From: Nevskia sp.
GTDB taxonomy: Bacteria; Pseudomonadota; Gammaproteobacteria; Nevskiales; Nevskiaceae
DNA length: 45,777 nucleotides
Direction: 5' to 3'
Assembly (NCBI RefSeq): GCF_023266035.1
Contig: NZ_JAHFRY010000018.1
Span: 1 to 45,777, forward strand
A program made the position numbers and the translations under genes. Position 1 is the first letter of the stretch. The number at the start of each line of letters is the position of its first letter. Positions 34,861 to 45,777 of the stretch are shown piece by piece. The notes under the pieces were generated by a model. It saw only the letters and a program-made list of their open reading frames with translations, ran no database searches and was not told the origin of the DNA.

Positions 34861-35907
34861 TCAGGCGTTTGCGGTGCTGCCGAGCCGGGTGATGAAAGGC
34901 CACAGCCCCTCGCCTCCCACTTCCAGCGCCTTCCTGCCGAGCAGCGTGTTCCAGTACACCTCGGTGCCGAAGTCGTCGCGCCAGCTCCACAGCCGCTTGG
35001 TGTAGTGGTGCAGGCGGTGTTCGTAGGTGAAGCCCATCGCGCCATGCACCTGGTGTGCAATCCGGGTCGCCGATTCCACCGCCATGCTGGCGCGCGCCTT
35101 GGCCACCGCGATGTCGAACAGGGCGTCGCCGACACTGTGACCGTACTGGGCAGCGTCGGCCGCTGCATCCACCGCAGCATCCACCGCCGCCACTTCCGCA
35201 GCCAACAGGGCCAGCTCCTGCTGGATCGCCTGGAATGCCGCAAGCGGGCGGCCGAACTGCTTGCGCTCCAGCACATACGCGGAAGCCAGCGCGAGGCAAC
35301 GCTGCAAGGCGCCGGCCATCTGCGCGCTGCGCATCAGCGCGCCTCGCGCGAGCCAGGGCATGGCGTCGATGGACGAGGTCACATCGAGACTGAATTCGGA
35401 ACCCGCAAGGTTCAGTTCGTCACTCGGTTCGCCAGCGAGATTGGCACCTTGCTTGATGACCAGCGCTCGCGGATACAGCCTCAGACGCCGTTGGCCATCG
35501 ACGCCGCCGAGCGCGACGACCGGCAGGCTGCGGCCCCAGGGCACGCGCTTGTGTGTACCCGGCAACGGGCCGCTCGCGGCATCGGGCGGCGCAATCGTCA
35601 AGGCACCGCCGGGCAAGGACTGTCCCGCGTCGACCAGCGCCAGGCCGGCAAGCCAGTGTTCGGCCAGCGGCACCGGAGCGGCGTGGTAGCCCGCGACCTT
35701 GAGCAGGGCCACACCGTCGCCGAGGTCCAGGTCGCTGCCGCCGCAGGCCATCGGCAACAGTGCGTTGGCGAGCCCATTCTGTTCCAGCGCATCCCACAGA
35801 ACCTGGGCCCACTCGCCCTGTTCCAGGCGGTTCACCTGCTCGACCGTGCTGAGGTCGGTGAAGATGCGGTGGGCAGTCTGCAACAGCAGTTCGGTCGATT
35901 CGCTCAT
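34861..35907 (-). CDS. Acyl-CoA dehydrogenase, short partner subunit
   Basis: The protein has 348 residues, shorter than a standard ACAD. It retains 'YVLERKQFGRPLAAFQAIQQ' and 'IAHQVHGAMGFTYEHRLHHYT', but the middle domain lacks the TEPGxGSD and W(I/K)T segments and the C terminus lacks the catalytic GGTxEI ending. This is the degenerate half of a heteromeric ACAD. The complete half is the gene immediately upstream, overlapping it by 4 nt. An Ala-rich helix (AAEVAAVDAAVDAAADAAQ) is inserted near residue 245. It is the middle gene of the minus unit driven by the sigma54 promoter at 37.15 kb. Confidence 0.9.
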   Translation of the reverse strand: MSESTELLLQTAHRIFTDLSTVEQVNRLEQGEWAQVLWDALEQNGLANALLPMACGGSDLDLGDGVALLKVAGYHAAPVPLAEHWLAGLALVDAGQSLPGGALTIAPPDAASGPLPGTHKRVPWGRSLPVVALGGVDGQRRLRLYPRALVIKQGANLAGEPSDELNLAGSEFSLDVTSSIDAMPWLARGALMRSAQMAGALQRCLALASAYVLERKQFGRPLAAFQAIQQELALLAAEVAAVDAAVDAAADAAQYGHSVGDALFDIAVAKARASMAVESATRIAHQVHGAMGFTYEHRLHHYTKRLWSWRDDFGTEVYWNTLLGRKALEVGGEGLWPFITRLGSTANA

Positions 35908-37082
35908 CTCAGTCCCAGTCCTCTTGCAATTGCACCGCGCAGGATTTCGTTGGTACCACCACGCAAAGTTGACGAGGGCGCGCGCAGCACGGCCTCCGCC
36001 AGCAGCCGGCCGAACTCGCCTTCGTGCAGTGGCATTCCCGCGGCGGCGGCAATCAGGCGCGCCTGTTCCGGCAAAAGGCGCTCGAAGCGCGTGCCGAGGT
36101 CCTTGACCACCGCGGCCTCGATTTCCAGCGAAGCGCCAAGCTGCAGGCGACCGGCGACCGACAGCGACATCTGCCGGAGGGTCGCGAGCTGCGTGACCAG
36201 CGCGCCGACCGCCGTGGTCAGCGGACCGTCCGACTCGCCGATCTGCGCCGCCAGCGGGCCGAGCAGGCTGGCGAGCACCGGGTAGTAGCTGAGAAAGCGT
36301 TCCGGCCCGCTGCGTTCGTAGGCGAGTTCACTGACCACCTGCTTCCAGCCCCCGCCGATGTCACCGATCACGCGCGCGTCCGGCACCAGCACATCGTCGA
36401 ACACCACCTCGTTGAAGTGGTGATGACCGGTGAGATTGAGGATCGGGCGCATCTGGATGCCCGGCGAGTCCAGTTCCACCAGCAACTGGCTGAGCCCGGC
36501 GTGGCGATCGTCCTCCTTGGGGGAGGTTCGGCACAGCACGATCATGCAATGCGCATCGTGCGCAAAGCTGCTCCAGATCTTGCGGCCGTTCAGGCGCCAG
36601 CCGCCGTCCACCCGATCGGCGCGGGTACGCACGGCGGCCAGATCGGAGCCCGCATCGGGCTCGCTCATGCCGATGGCGAAAAAGCATTCGCCGCGCGCGA
36701 TTCCCGGCATGAAGCGCAGGCGCTGTTCCTCGGTGCCGTAGCGCAGCAGCATAGGGCCGGTCTGCCGGTCCGATATCCAGTGCGCGCCCACCGGCGCGCC
36801 GGCCGAAAGCAGTTCCTCGGTGAGGACATAGCGTTCCAGCGAGCTGCGCTCCGCCCCGCCGTACTTCCTGGGCCAGGTCATGCCCAGCCAGCCGGCGCGG
36901 CCGAGCTTGCGCGAGAATTCCGGCGAGGCATTCATCCAGGAATCACTTGCGGGCAGGAAGTGGCCCGCCGCCAGTTCTTCGCGCAGGAACGCGCGAACCT
37001 GGTGGCGCAGCGTCTCCGCCACCGCAGGCAGGCGCTCGTGGGGAAACAGTAATCGCTCGGTCATCAATCTCGTCGCTCTCAT
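35904..37082 (-). CDS. Acyl-CoA dehydrogenase, catalytic-type subunit
   Basis: The protein has 392 residues; an alternative start (MTERLLFPHERLPA) lies 6 codons in, and neither has a strong Shine-Dalgarno. Motifs are AIGMSEPDAGSDLAAV, KIWSSFAHDAHC, 'YERSGPERFLSYYP' and the full C-terminal STLRGGTNEILRGAIARGLGL. It overlaps the partner subunit by ATGA, so the two are probably made in equal amounts. As first gene of the minus unit it begins about 62 nt downstream of a consensus sigma54 promoter. It is a second alpha/beta-type ACAD in the window besides 15514-17826, with clearly different sequence, so it was not copied recently. Confidence 0.92.
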   Translation of the reverse strand: MRATRLMTERLLFPHERLPAVAETLRHQVRAFLREELAAGHFLPASDSWMNASPEFSRKLGRAGWLGMTWPRKYGGAERSSLERYVLTEELLSAGAPVGAHWISDRQTGPMLLRYGTEEQRLRFMPGIARGECFFAIGMSEPDAGSDLAAVRTRADRVDGGWRLNGRKIWSSFAHDAHCMIVLCRTSPKEDDRHAGLSQLLVELDSPGIQMRPILNLTGHHHFNEVVFDDVLVPDARVIGDIGGGWKQVVSELAYERSGPERFLSYYPVLASLLGPLAAQIGESDGPLTTAVGALVTQLATLRQMSLSVAGRLQLGASLEIEAAVVKDLGTRFERLLPEQARLIAAAAGMPLHEGEFGRLLAEAVLRAPSSTLRGGTNEILRGAIARGLGLR

Positions 37083-37143
37083 CGGGGCTTGTCGCGCGAA
37101 TGGCTTCGCATCGATTTTCTTGAAGGACAGTCAACGCGAATCC

Positions 37144-37158
37144 GCAACCGCCGTGCCA
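37144..37158 (-). promoter_or_regulatory. Sigma54 (-24/-12) promoter for the ACAD/CoA-ligase unit
   Basis: On the minus strand the sequence is TGGCACGGCGGTTGC, matching TGGCACG-N4-TTGC exactly with correct GG-N10-GC spacing. A start about 12 nt downstream of the GC leaves a leader of roughly 50 nt before the ATG at 37082, a normal length. It points toward the acyl-CoA dehydrogenase pair and lies about 140 bp from the inverted-repeat cluster at 37291-37321. Confidence 0.8.
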
Positions 37159-37290
37159 TGCACATGCGGGCGACCCACTTGATGCCGGACGCTGGCGCAG
37201 AGTGCGCCCACCGACGGGCTTTGTATCCGGCGACGAGTCCTGTTCGCGCCCATGCACCTGCTGGCATCCCGGCGGCAAAATGTTTCAGGA

Positions 37291-37321
37291 TGGAACGTGG
37301 TTGTTCCAGATGTTCCGGAAC
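37291..37321. promoter_or_regulatory. GGAAC/GTTCC inverted-repeat cluster, presumed enhancer (UAS)
   Basis: TGGAAC-N6-GTTCCA is followed two bases later by TGTTCCGGAAC, whose last 10 bases are a perfect palindrome, so four half-sites lie within 31 bp. The cluster is between two outward-facing sigma54 promoters, about 110 bp from one and 140 bp from the other, the usual range for enhancers of sigma54 activators. The Fis-type regulator at 31.1 kb is the natural candidate to bind it. No clear IHF site was seen on either side. Confidence 0.65.
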
Positions 37322-37425
37322 GACCCACTGCATTCAGGGCGGCCGATGCGCCAGACGCGGCGTGGCAGCGCGCACTACGCGGTTGTTGCAGGGTTCTCTT
37401 CGAACGGGGATTTCGATTCCGTCAA

Positions 37426-37440
37426 TGGCACGAGCCTTGC
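37426..37440 (+). promoter_or_regulatory. Sigma54 (-24/-12) promoter facing the aldehyde dehydrogenase/BVMO genes
   Basis: TGGCACGAGCCTTGC matches TGGCACG-N4-TTGC exactly. It points to the plus strand, toward the ligase remnant and then the aldehyde dehydrogenase at 37943. The predicted start near 37452 leaves a leader of about 490 nt, much of it remnant sequence. This long leader is the weak point; the exact motif and the mirrored partner promoter are the strong points. Confidence 0.7.
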
Positions 37441-37456
37441 GCCTTCGGGCATCGAC

Positions 37457-37661
37457 ATGCAGCTAAACCTGAAAAGCTTCTTCGAACGCACCCGCACCGA
37501 ACAATATTTTCCTCGCAACGAGGCAGCGCAACCGGTATCGGCACTCGATGGCGCTGTGCATCGCCGACGTCATGGGCCTGGCCGAGCGCGACACCCTGCT
37601 CCCCGTGGTGCCGATGTTCCACGCCAATACCTGGGGCCTGCCCTACGCGGCCTCGCGGTAG
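37457..37661 (+). pseudogene. Remnant of a fatty-acyl-CoA ligase gene
   Basis: ATG at 37457 begins MQLNLKSFFERTRTEQYFP, which resembles the first residues of AMP-dependent acyl-CoA ligases. In a different frame, 37548-37661 reads MALCIADVMGLAERDTLLPV then MFHANTWGLPYAASR and stops. 'LPVVPMFHANTWGLPY' is a hallmark segment normally found about 200 residues into AlkK/FadD-type ligases. The intervening adenylate-binding region, the frame and everything after the stop are lost. The gene was therefore reduced by internal deletion and truncation. An intact CoA ligase on the opposite strand (33177) may have replaced it. Family assignment rests on short segments but these are distinctive. Confidence 0.65.
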
Positions 37662-37681
37662 GCGCGAAGAGGTTTGCCGAG

Positions 37682-37867
37682 ATGCAGGCACGTCCGCGCA
37701 ATATTTCCAGCCTGCGCCAGTTGATGCTCGGCGACCTCGCCACCATCACCCATGTGCCGCGCGACTTGCTCGACGCAGGACACGAGGCTTGCCTGGACGT
37801 GCGCGTCCGCCAGGGCATCCCCATGCGCAAACTGCGCAAGCAGGTCTTGCGCGACGTCGTGCGCTGA
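37682..37867 (+). CDS. Small orphan ORF, possibly the 3' end of a decayed gene
   Basis: This 61-codon frame begins MQARPRNISSLRQLMLGDLA and ends LRKQVLRDVVR. Its amphipathic, Arg-rich composition and codon use look like real protein rather than a shadow. No Shine-Dalgarno precedes the ATG, and the frame is open well upstream into the ligase remnant. I do not recognise the family. It could be the C-terminal tail of a gene whose front was removed by the same deletion that destroyed the ligase. The stop is 75 nt before the aldehyde dehydrogenase. Confidence 0.3.
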   Translation: MQARPRNISSLRQLMLGDLATITHVPRDLLDAGHEACLDVRVRQGIPMRKLRKQVLRDVVR

Positions 37868-37942
37868 TCCGCTGCCAGGTCATCCGAGTCGCAGCGCCCG
37901 ACGATCCGACAAATTCTTTACCTGAGAGAGAGAACGGTACCC

Positions 37943-39394
37943 ATGGAAAACGACATCGCGCTGCCCGATTGCACCAGGCTGTTCATCGGCGGCCACTGGG
38001 AGGAGCCGGCCGTTGCCGCGTCCTACACCAACGAGAACCCCGCGCTGCGCAAGGGACTGTGCGAAGTCGCCATTGCCGGCGAGAAGGATGTCGATCGCGC
38101 GGTGAAAGCGGCGCACGCGGGTCTGGCCAGCAAGGAGTGGGCGGGTCTGCCGGCGGCGGATCGCGGCCGCCTGCTCTGGAAGGTGGGTCAGATCATCCGC
38201 GAGCGCGCCAAGGAGCTCGCCACGCTGGAATCGCTGGACACCGGCAAGCTCTATGTCGAAGCCCTGTACGGCGACATGGAAAACGCCGCAGGCGCATTCG
38301 AGTACTACGGCGGCTGGAGCAACAAGATCACCGGACAGGTGCTGCCGGTGCCGCCCAAATTCCTCGACTACACACGGCGCGAGGCGGTGGGCGTGGTCGG
38401 CGCGATCATTCCCTGGAACTTCCCGCTGATGATGGCGGCGATGAAGATTGCGCCGGCTCTGGCGATGGGCAACGCGGTGATTCTGAAACCCGCCGAGCAG
38501 ACGCCGCTGACGGCTATCGCCCTGGCGCGCATCCTCGAAGAAGTGGGACTGCCCAAGGGCATCCTCAGCGTGCTGACCGGGTTCGGCGATACCGGCAAGG
38601 CGATGGTTGCGCACCCGGGCATCGACAAGATCACCTTCACCGGCTCCACCGCGGTGGGCAAGGCGATCATGCGTGGCTGCGCCGACACGCTGAAGCGCGT
38701 TTCGCTGGAGCTGGGCGGCAAGTCGCCGAACATTGTGTTCGAGGATGCGGACATCAAGCGCGCCGTGCGCGGCGTCACGACCGGCATCTATTACAACCAG
38801 GGCCAGATGTGCACAGCCGGATCGCGCGTTCTGGTGCACGAGAGCATCCACAACCAATTCATGGATGCCTTCCTCGCAGCGGTGAAGGAAATCGAAACCG
38901 GCAGCCCTTTCGACAAGACCTCGCGCATGGGCTCGCTGGTGTCCAAGGAGCAGTTCGAGAGAGTCAGCGGCTATGTCGAGCTGGGCCGGAAGGAAGGTGC
39001 GACCTTGGCCCTCGGTGGCACGCCCGGCGGCAGCGAGGGCTACTTCTTCCGCCCCACCGTGTTCACCGACGTGCAGCCGCATCACCGCATCGCGCAGGAG
39101 GAAATCTTCGGGCCGGTGGTCGCCACCTCGACGTTCAAGACCGAGGAGGAAGTGCTGGCCGTGGCCAACAACGTCAGCTACGGACTGGCCGCCGGCATGT
39201 GGACCAACGACTTGGCGCGCGCGCATCGCATGGCGCATGCGCTCAAGGCGGGCACGGTCTGGGTCAACACCTACAACGCCATGTGGCGCGAGTCGCCCTT
39301 CGGCGGCTACAAGCAGAGCGGCCACGGGCGCGAAGGCGGCCAGGATGGTGCCGAGCTGTACACCGAGGTCAAGAACATCTGCATTTCGATCTGA
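37943..39394 (+). CDS. NAD(P)-dependent aldehyde dehydrogenase
   Basis: The protein has 483 residues, the standard length for the betaine/phenylacetaldehyde-type ALDH group. Motifs are GAIIPWNFPL (153-162), TFTGSTAVGK, SLELGGKSPN with Glu256, GQMCTAGSR with the nucleophile Cys290, EEIFGPVV and SPFGGYKQSGHGRE near the C terminus. GAGAGAGAA lies before the ATG. It is the first intact gene of the plus unit that includes the esterase, BVMO and two alcohol dehydrogenases. The natural role is oxidation of the aldehyde formed from the hydroxy acid by one of those alcohol dehydrogenases, as ChnE does in cyclohexanol breakdown; this is inference by pathway analogy. Confidence 0.94.
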   Translation: MENDIALPDCTRLFIGGHWEEPAVAASYTNENPALRKGLCEVAIAGEKDVDRAVKAAHAGLASKEWAGLPAADRGRLLWKVGQIIRERAKELATLESLDTGKLYVEALYGDMENAAGAFEYYGGWSNKITGQVLPVPPKFLDYTRREAVGVVGAIIPWNFPLMMAAMKIAPALAMGNAVILKPAEQTPLTAIALARILEEVGLPKGILSVLTGFGDTGKAMVAHPGIDKITFTGSTAVGKAIMRGCADTLKRVSLELGGKSPNIVFEDADIKRAVRGVTTGIYYNQGQMCTAGSRVLVHESIHNQFMDAFLAAVKEIETGSPFDKTSRMGSLVSKEQFERVSGYVELGRKEGATLALGGTPGGSEGYFFRPTVFTDVQPHHRIAQEEIFGPVVATSTFKTEEEVLAVANNVSYGLAAGMWTNDLARAHRMAHALKAGTVWVNTYNAMWRESPFGGYKQSGHGREGGQDGAELYTEVKNICISI

Positions 39395-39466
39395 AACCCG
39401 GCGCGGCCCGGACGCCCTTCAGGAGGCACCACAGCCGCTCCGTTTCAGGTACGCTCGTCTACCTAA

Positions 39467-39487
39467 CATTCGTTCAAATTACGAATG
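39467..39487. promoter_or_regulatory. Inverted repeat CATTCGT-N7-ACGAATG upstream of the esterase
   Basis: This has 7-bp perfect arms with a 7-nt spacer, 54 nt before the esterase ATG, in an AT-rich pocket of otherwise GC-rich DNA. The left part, CTAACATTCGTT, is nearly the same as CTAACGTTCGTT seen on the minus strand at the RND-gene operator. It may be an operator or promoter element that starts a second transcript inside the plus unit. Confidence 0.45.
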
Positions 39488-39540
39488 AGTGACGTGGGCC
39501 TCGCCGTTCACGCGACACCTCATCACTGGAGTGAGAAATC

Positions 39541-43129
<3,589 letters not shown>

Positions 43130-43168
43130 AGCCCGACTAGAACTGCAACCGACCGAGAACCCCAAGCC

Positions 43169-44275
43169 ATGCGAATTACCGCCGCCGTGCTGCGCGAGGT
43201 GGGCAAGCCGTTCCAGATTGAAGAACTGGAACTGGCTGCGCCCAAACAGGACGAGGTCCTGGTCAGGACCGTCGCCAGCGGCATCTGCCACAGCGACTAC
43301 TCGATTGCCCACGGCGTGCTGCGCGCGCCGATGCCGATCGTGCTCGGCCACGAGGGCGCGGGCGTCGTCGAGGCGGTCGGCCCCGGCGTGACGCATCTGA
43401 AGCCCGGCGACAAGGTGATCGGCTCGCTGACGCCGAGTTGCGGCGAGTGCGCCATGTGCAAGGAGCACAAACACTTCATGTGCGTGCAGATGGGCGCGCT
43501 GCTCAACAACTGCACCTACATCGACGGCACCACGCGCCACAAGACGCTGGAGGGCCAGGACGTGTACGCGATGTGCGGCCTGGCCTCGTTCGGCTCGCAC
43601 ATGGTCATGCCGGCGGGTTCGGCCATCAAGGTGCCGCACGATACCGCGCTCGAATCCACCTGCCTGATCGGCTGCGGCGTCACCACCGGCGCCGGTGCCG
43701 CGCTCAATACCGTGAAGGTCAAGCCGGGCGACGCGGTCGCGGTGGTCGGCTGCGGCGGCGTGGGCCTGTCGATCATCCAGGGCGCGCGCATCGGCGGCGC
43801 GAGCATCATCATCGCGGTCGATCCGATGCCGGAGAAGCGCGAGCTGGCCCTGCGCATGGGCGCCACGCACACGGTGAATCCCTTCGAGGAAAATCCCATG
43901 GCCAGCGTGCGCAAGATCAGCGGCGGGCTGGGCGTTCACTACGCCTTCGAGGCGCTGGGACGGGTGGAAACGATGGAGCAGTGCTGGGGCATGATCCGGC
44001 CCACCGGGCGCGCCGTCATCGTCGGGATCGCCGCGCTCAATCAGTCCGTGCGCCTGTCCGCGGCCGGCCTGCTGGCCGAATACGAAATCCAGGGCAGTTG
44101 CTACGGCTCCTCGTCGCCGGCCGTGGACATCCCGCGCTTCGTCGAACTGTACAAGAAGGGCGATCTGCTGCTGGACGAAATGATCACGCAGCGCATCAGG
44201 CTCACCGACATCAACCGCGCGTTCGAGGAGATGGGCCGCGGTGTCGGCGCCCGCTCCGTGATCATGTACGGCTGA
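43169..44275 (+). CDS. Zinc-dependent alcohol dehydrogenase (first of tandem pair)
   Basis: The protein has 368 residues. MDR/class-III-like ADH ligands are all visible: catalytic zinc Cys40 (GICHSD), His61 (GHEGAG) and Cys169 (LIGCGVTTG), and structural zinc Cys91, 94, 97 and 105. The NAD-binding motif GCGGVG spans 194-199, and the Asp after strand beta-B (AVDPMPEKR) favours NAD+. The next gene is a clear paralogue with the ligands at the same residue numbers. In this unit the two could oxidise the starting cyclic alcohol to the BVMO's ketone and the hydroxy acid to an aldehyde; which does which cannot be told. Confidence 0.94.
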   Translation: MRITAAVLREVGKPFQIEELELAAPKQDEVLVRTVASGICHSDYSIAHGVLRAPMPIVLGHEGAGVVEAVGPGVTHLKPGDKVIGSLTPSCGECAMCKEHKHFMCVQMGALLNNCTYIDGTTRHKTLEGQDVYAMCGLASFGSHMVMPAGSAIKVPHDTALESTCLIGCGVTTGAGAALNTVKVKPGDAVAVVGCGGVGLSIIQGARIGGASIIIAVDPMPEKRELALRMGATHTVNPFEENPMASVRKISGGLGVHYAFEALGRVETMEQCWGMIRPTGRAVIVGIAALNQSVRLSAAGLLAEYEIQGSCYGSSSPAVDIPRFVELYKKGDLLLDEMITQRIRLTDINRAFEEMGRGVGARSVIMYG

Positions 44276-44349
44276 TCCCGCCCTCGGGTCGCAGCGAATT
44301 TGCGCCTACGAATTCAAGCCGGTCGCGAATCGGTGGAGAACATCAAGAC

Positions 44350-45453
44350 ATGAAAACCAAAGCAGCCGTGCTCTATGCCATCGGCCAGCCCCTGGTCATC
44401 GAGGAGCTGGAACTGGAGGCGCCGCGCGAGAAGGAAATCCTCGTCAAGTGGGTCGCCAGCGGCATCTGCCACAGCGACTACTCGGTGCGCGACGGCACCC
44501 TGGGCCTGACCCTGCCCGCCGTGCTCGGCCATGAAGGCGCAGGCATCGTCGAAGCCGTCGGCCCCGGTGTGACCCAGCTCGCGGTCGGCGATCACGTCAT
44601 CGTCTCGCTCACCCCGCAGTGCGGCAACTGCGTGTTCTGCAAAGAAGGCAAGCCCTATCTCTGCGCGCAGATGAGCAGGGGTCTCACCAAGGGCCTGCAA
44701 ACCGATGGCAGCAAGCGCCTGAAAAACAGCAGGGGCGAAGAGATCGGCCAGTTGCTAGCCCTGGGCACGTTCTCCGAACGCACCGTGGTGCCGGCCGGTG
44801 CCGCGGTCAAGGTGCAGCACAACCTGCCGCTGGAAACCGCCTGCCTGATCGGCTGCGGCGTGACCACCGGCGTCGGTGCCGCGCTCAACACGGTCAAGAT
44901 CAACCCGGGCGACAGCGTCGCGGTGATCGGTTGCGGCGGCGTGGGGCTGTCGATCATCCAGGGCGCGCGCATCGCGGGCGCGACGACCATCATCGCCATC
45001 GATCCCGTGGCGGAGAAGCGCCTGCTGGCGATCGAGGTCGGCGCCACCCATGCGCTCGACCCGAGCGGGGAAAACGTGGTCAAGCAGGTGCGCAAGATGA
45101 CCGGCGGCGGCGTTCATTTTGCGTTCGAAGCCCTGGGTCGCAAGGAAACCATCGAGCAGGCCTGGGCCATGCCGCGCCTCACCGGCACCGCCGTCATCGT
45201 CGGCGTGCCGAAGAAGGACACGATGCTCGAACTGCCGGTGCTCGGCTTCTTCGGCGAGAAGCACTTCAAGGGCTCGGCCTACGGCAGTAGCGTGCCCTCG
45301 CGCGATATTCCGAAGTACGCGGAGATGTTCATGAGCGGCGAGCTGAAGCTCGACGCCCTGATCACGCAGCGCATCGCGCTTGAACAAGTCAACGAGGCGC
45401 TGGACCAGATGGGGCGTGGCGAAGGCGCACGTTCGGTGATCGGATATCGCTGA
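44350..45453 (+). CDS. Zinc-dependent alcohol dehydrogenase (second of tandem pair)
   Basis: The real start is MKTKAAVLYAIGQPLVIEEL at 44350 with GGAGAA 9 nt before it; the longer track ORF runs through the previous gene in another frame. The protein has 367 residues. Catalytic zinc ligands Cys40, His61 and a Cys in LIGCGVTTG, and structural Cys91, 94, 97 and 105, match the first copy. GCGGVG and 'IAIDPVAEKR' indicate NAD+. The region around residues 106-135 (SRGLTKGLQTDGSKRLKNSR) differs most from the first copy and borders the substrate cleft in this family, so the copies probably differ in substrate. It is joined to the next hydratase by a TGATG overlap. Confidence 0.94.
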   Translation: MKTKAAVLYAIGQPLVIEELELEAPREKEILVKWVASGICHSDYSVRDGTLGLTLPAVLGHEGAGIVEAVGPGVTQLAVGDHVIVSLTPQCGNCVFCKEGKPYLCAQMSRGLTKGLQTDGSKRLKNSRGEEIGQLLALGTFSERTVVPAGAAVKVQHNLPLETACLIGCGVTTGVGAALNTVKINPGDSVAVIGCGGVGLSIIQGARIAGATTIIAIDPVAEKRLLAIEVGATHALDPSGENVVKQVRKMTGGGVHFAFEALGRKETIEQAWAMPRLTGTAVIVGVPKKDTMLELPVLGFFGEKHFKGSAYGSSVPSRDIPKYAEMFMSGELKLDALITQRIALEQVNEALDQMGRGEGARSVIGYR

Positions 45454-45777
45454 TGACGGTCAGGCTCGACATCGTCGGCGGGATCGCGCGCATCGTGCTG
45501 GCGAGGCCGGAGCGCTTGAACGCCTTCAGCGACGAGATGAAGGACCGGCTGATCGAGATCACTCGTCAGCTGCAGCTCGATGACCGTATCCGCGCCGTGC
45601 TGCTGTGCGCCGAAGGCCGCGCGTTCTGTGCGGGTGGCGATATCGACACGATGGGCGCTGCGGACGTGGTGGCGACGCGCGCGCGCATCCAGCAGGCGCA
45701 TCGCGCGATCCTCGGTCTGGCGAATCTCGACAAGCCGGTGGTCGCCGCCGTTCGCGGTCCGGCTCTGGGCGTGGGCT
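45453..45777 (+). CDS. Enoyl-CoA hydratase/isomerase, partial (continues beyond window)
   Basis: This frame is missing from the track because it runs off the end. The ATG overlaps the previous stop by one base (TGATG). The 108 visible residues begin MTVRLDIVGGIARIVLARPE and include LNAFSDEM, the oxyanion segment GRAFCAGGDIDTMG and GPALGVG, enough for a secure crotonase call. The catalytic glutamate region lies outside the window. It extends the plus catabolic unit past the window edge, so more pathway genes are likely there. Confidence 0.88.
   Translation, partial: MTVRLDIVGGIARIVLARPERLNAFSDEMKDRLIEITRQLQLDDRIRAVLLCAEGRAFCAGGDIDTMGAADVVATRARIQQAHRAILGLANLDKPVVAAVRGPALGVG

Overview
The window looks like chromosomal DNA of a lipid-degrading Gammaproteobacterium. 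The MmpL-type RND/DUF1329/DUF1302/YCF48 envelope set, many acyl-CoA dehydrogenases, a wax-ester synthase and a Baeyer-Villiger monooxygenase (BVMO) would suit a Nevskiales/Solimonadaceae-type organism. That placement is inference from gene content only. I saw no rRNA, tRNA, CRISPR array, insertion sequence or phage gene. By eye, G+C is lowest in the first 3 kb and clearly higher from about 21.3 kb onward.

Region A (1-7.4 kb, minus strand) is an envelope module. It is read from an RND/MMPL transporter into a DUF1329 protein, a hairpin terminator, a DUF1302 outer-membrane protein and a YCF48-repeat protein cut by the window edge. Region B (7.8-20.5 kb, plus strand) is a long beta-oxidation-type run: class-3 aldehyde dehydrogenase, SCP2-type thiolase, two hot-dog hydratases, SDR, acyl-CoA dehydrogenase, methyltransferase, alpha/beta hydrolase, a frameshifted MAPEG gene, a two-subunit acyl-CoA dehydrogenase, a third acyl-CoA dehydrogenase and a WS/DGAT acyltransferase. 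It could shorten branched or isoprenoid/steroid-like acyl chains.

Region C (20.6-30.4 kb, minus strand) is a Liu/Atu-like carboxylation operon. It has two collinear carboxyltransferase subunits, a biotin-carboxylase/biotin-carrier subunit, two LiuC-like hydratases, an acetoacetyl-CoA-synthetase-type ligase and a KstR2-like TetR regulator at its end. A 9-4-9 palindrome resembling the KstR2 motif lies upstream of the operon.

Region D (31.1-45.8 kb) is the most interesting part. An AcoR-type sigma54 activator (GAFTGA motif, Fis-type helix-turn-helix) is followed by two divergent transcription units. The minus unit has an acyl-CoA dehydrogenase pair and a CoA ligase. The plus unit has an aldehyde dehydrogenase, lactone-hydrolase-like esterase, BVMO, enoyl-CoA hydratase, two zinc alcohol dehydrogenases and another hydratase. 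The intergenic region between them carries two sigma54 promoters matching TGGCACG-N4-TTGC exactly, one facing each way, flanking a cluster of GGAAC/GTTCC inverted repeats placed like an enhancer. The set reads as a sigma54-controlled pathway: alcohol to ketone to lactone to hydroxy acid to acid to CoA ester to beta-oxidation, for an alicyclic or terpenoid substrate that the sequence does not identify. A decayed acyl-CoA ligase remnant sits just downstream of the plus-strand promoter.
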